From: Enchytraeus crypticus
Taxonomy: Eukaryota > Annelida > Clitellata > Enchytraeida > Enchytraeidae
NCBI GenBank assembly: GCA_905160935.1
Contig: CAJHZI010000303.1
Location: forward strand, 141,001 to 205,000
Length of the DNA stretch: 64,000 nt
Direction: 5' to 3'
This document shows, one piece after another, positions 63,978 through 64,000 of the stretch. Positions within the stretch are counted from its first letter, which is position 1. Every line of letters begins with the position of its first letter. The position numbers and the translations under genes are program-made. The notes beneath the pieces are model-generated. The model was not told where the DNA came from and did no database searches. It saw nothing but the letters and a program-made list of their open reading frames with translations.

Positions 63978-64000
63978 GATGATTATGATGATGATGATAA
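63940..64000. repeat. (GATGAT)n at the window end
   Basis: About 60 bp of gatgat with gattat interruptions; continues beyond the window. Confidence 0.93.

Larger units (their letters stand above)
59097..64000. other. Filamin 5' flank or long intron; repeats only
   Basis: I found no filamin exon or other gene. Contents are the A, B, C and D family copies, AT microsatellites and tandem arrays listed here, and unassigned AT-rich sequence. Confidence 0.5.

Noticed and set aside
59097..64000. Upstream filamin exons
   Set aside because: Scanned for GSPF, GPG and EGP-type repeat signatures with splice sites on the minus strand; none found.

Overview
The window is nuclear DNA from an animal. All five recognisable genes are split by many GT-AG spliceosomal introns, intergenic and intronic DNA is AT-rich, and short interspersed repeats, 3' ends of non-LTR retrotransposons and micro/minisatellites are very dense. 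The gene set (peroxisomal sarcosine oxidase, mitochondrial malate dehydrogenase, NIPSNAP, a PtpB/SIW14-class phosphatase, the filamin rod-2 region) fits an invertebrate bilaterian. I cannot place it to phylum from sequence alone. Exon models were built by hand from splice sites, reading phase and similarity to known families. Every complete model closes on a whole number of codons. Layout: 1-986 (+) holds the last two coding exons of a PIPOX-like sarcosine oxidase ending in a peroxisomal AKL signal. 987-5229 is intergenic with a large 15-bp minisatellite. 5230-13815 (-) is mitochondrial malate dehydrogenase, 8 coding exons, 345 aa. 15333-25297 (+) is NIPSNAP, 10 coding exons, 315 aa, arranged head-to-head with MDH about 1.5 kb apart, with a dead LINE fragment in its last intron. 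25298-31806 is a repeat-filled tail-to-tail spacer. 31807-36648 (-) is a 403-aa phosphatase with a CX5R signature. 40557-59056 (-) is a filamin C-terminal/rod-2 transcription unit, 16 coding exons, 828 aa, with a possible internal start resembling the short filamin isoform known from flies. 59057-64000 shows only repeats. The genes have no shared pathway, though MDH and NIPSNAP are both mitochondrial. The most striking feature is a recurring structure that ordinary annotation misses. At ten splice junctions in four genes, a piece of exon (about 15-55 bp) together with its splice site and neighbouring intron has been copied, usually in tandem, into the intron. Copy numbers run from 1 to 6 and units are about 39-125 bp. 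Both donors and acceptors are affected, sometimes at both ends of one exon (MDH exon 7, phosphatase exon 3, NIPSNAP exon 4 to 5). Two stop codons also sit inside the first unit of a tandem array. One filamin donor has an inverted copy that would fold the exon end and its 5' splice site into a long hairpin. Many 3' splice sites lie directly downstream of (TGAT)n microsatellites instead of a polypyrimidine tract, with a consistent orientation relative to transcription. Several repeat families (called A to H here for reference) recur: A, E and probably others have tRNA-like box A/box B heads; C and D are LINE 3' ends that finish in (GA)n; B ends in (GATGAT)n; F ends in (TTA)n.
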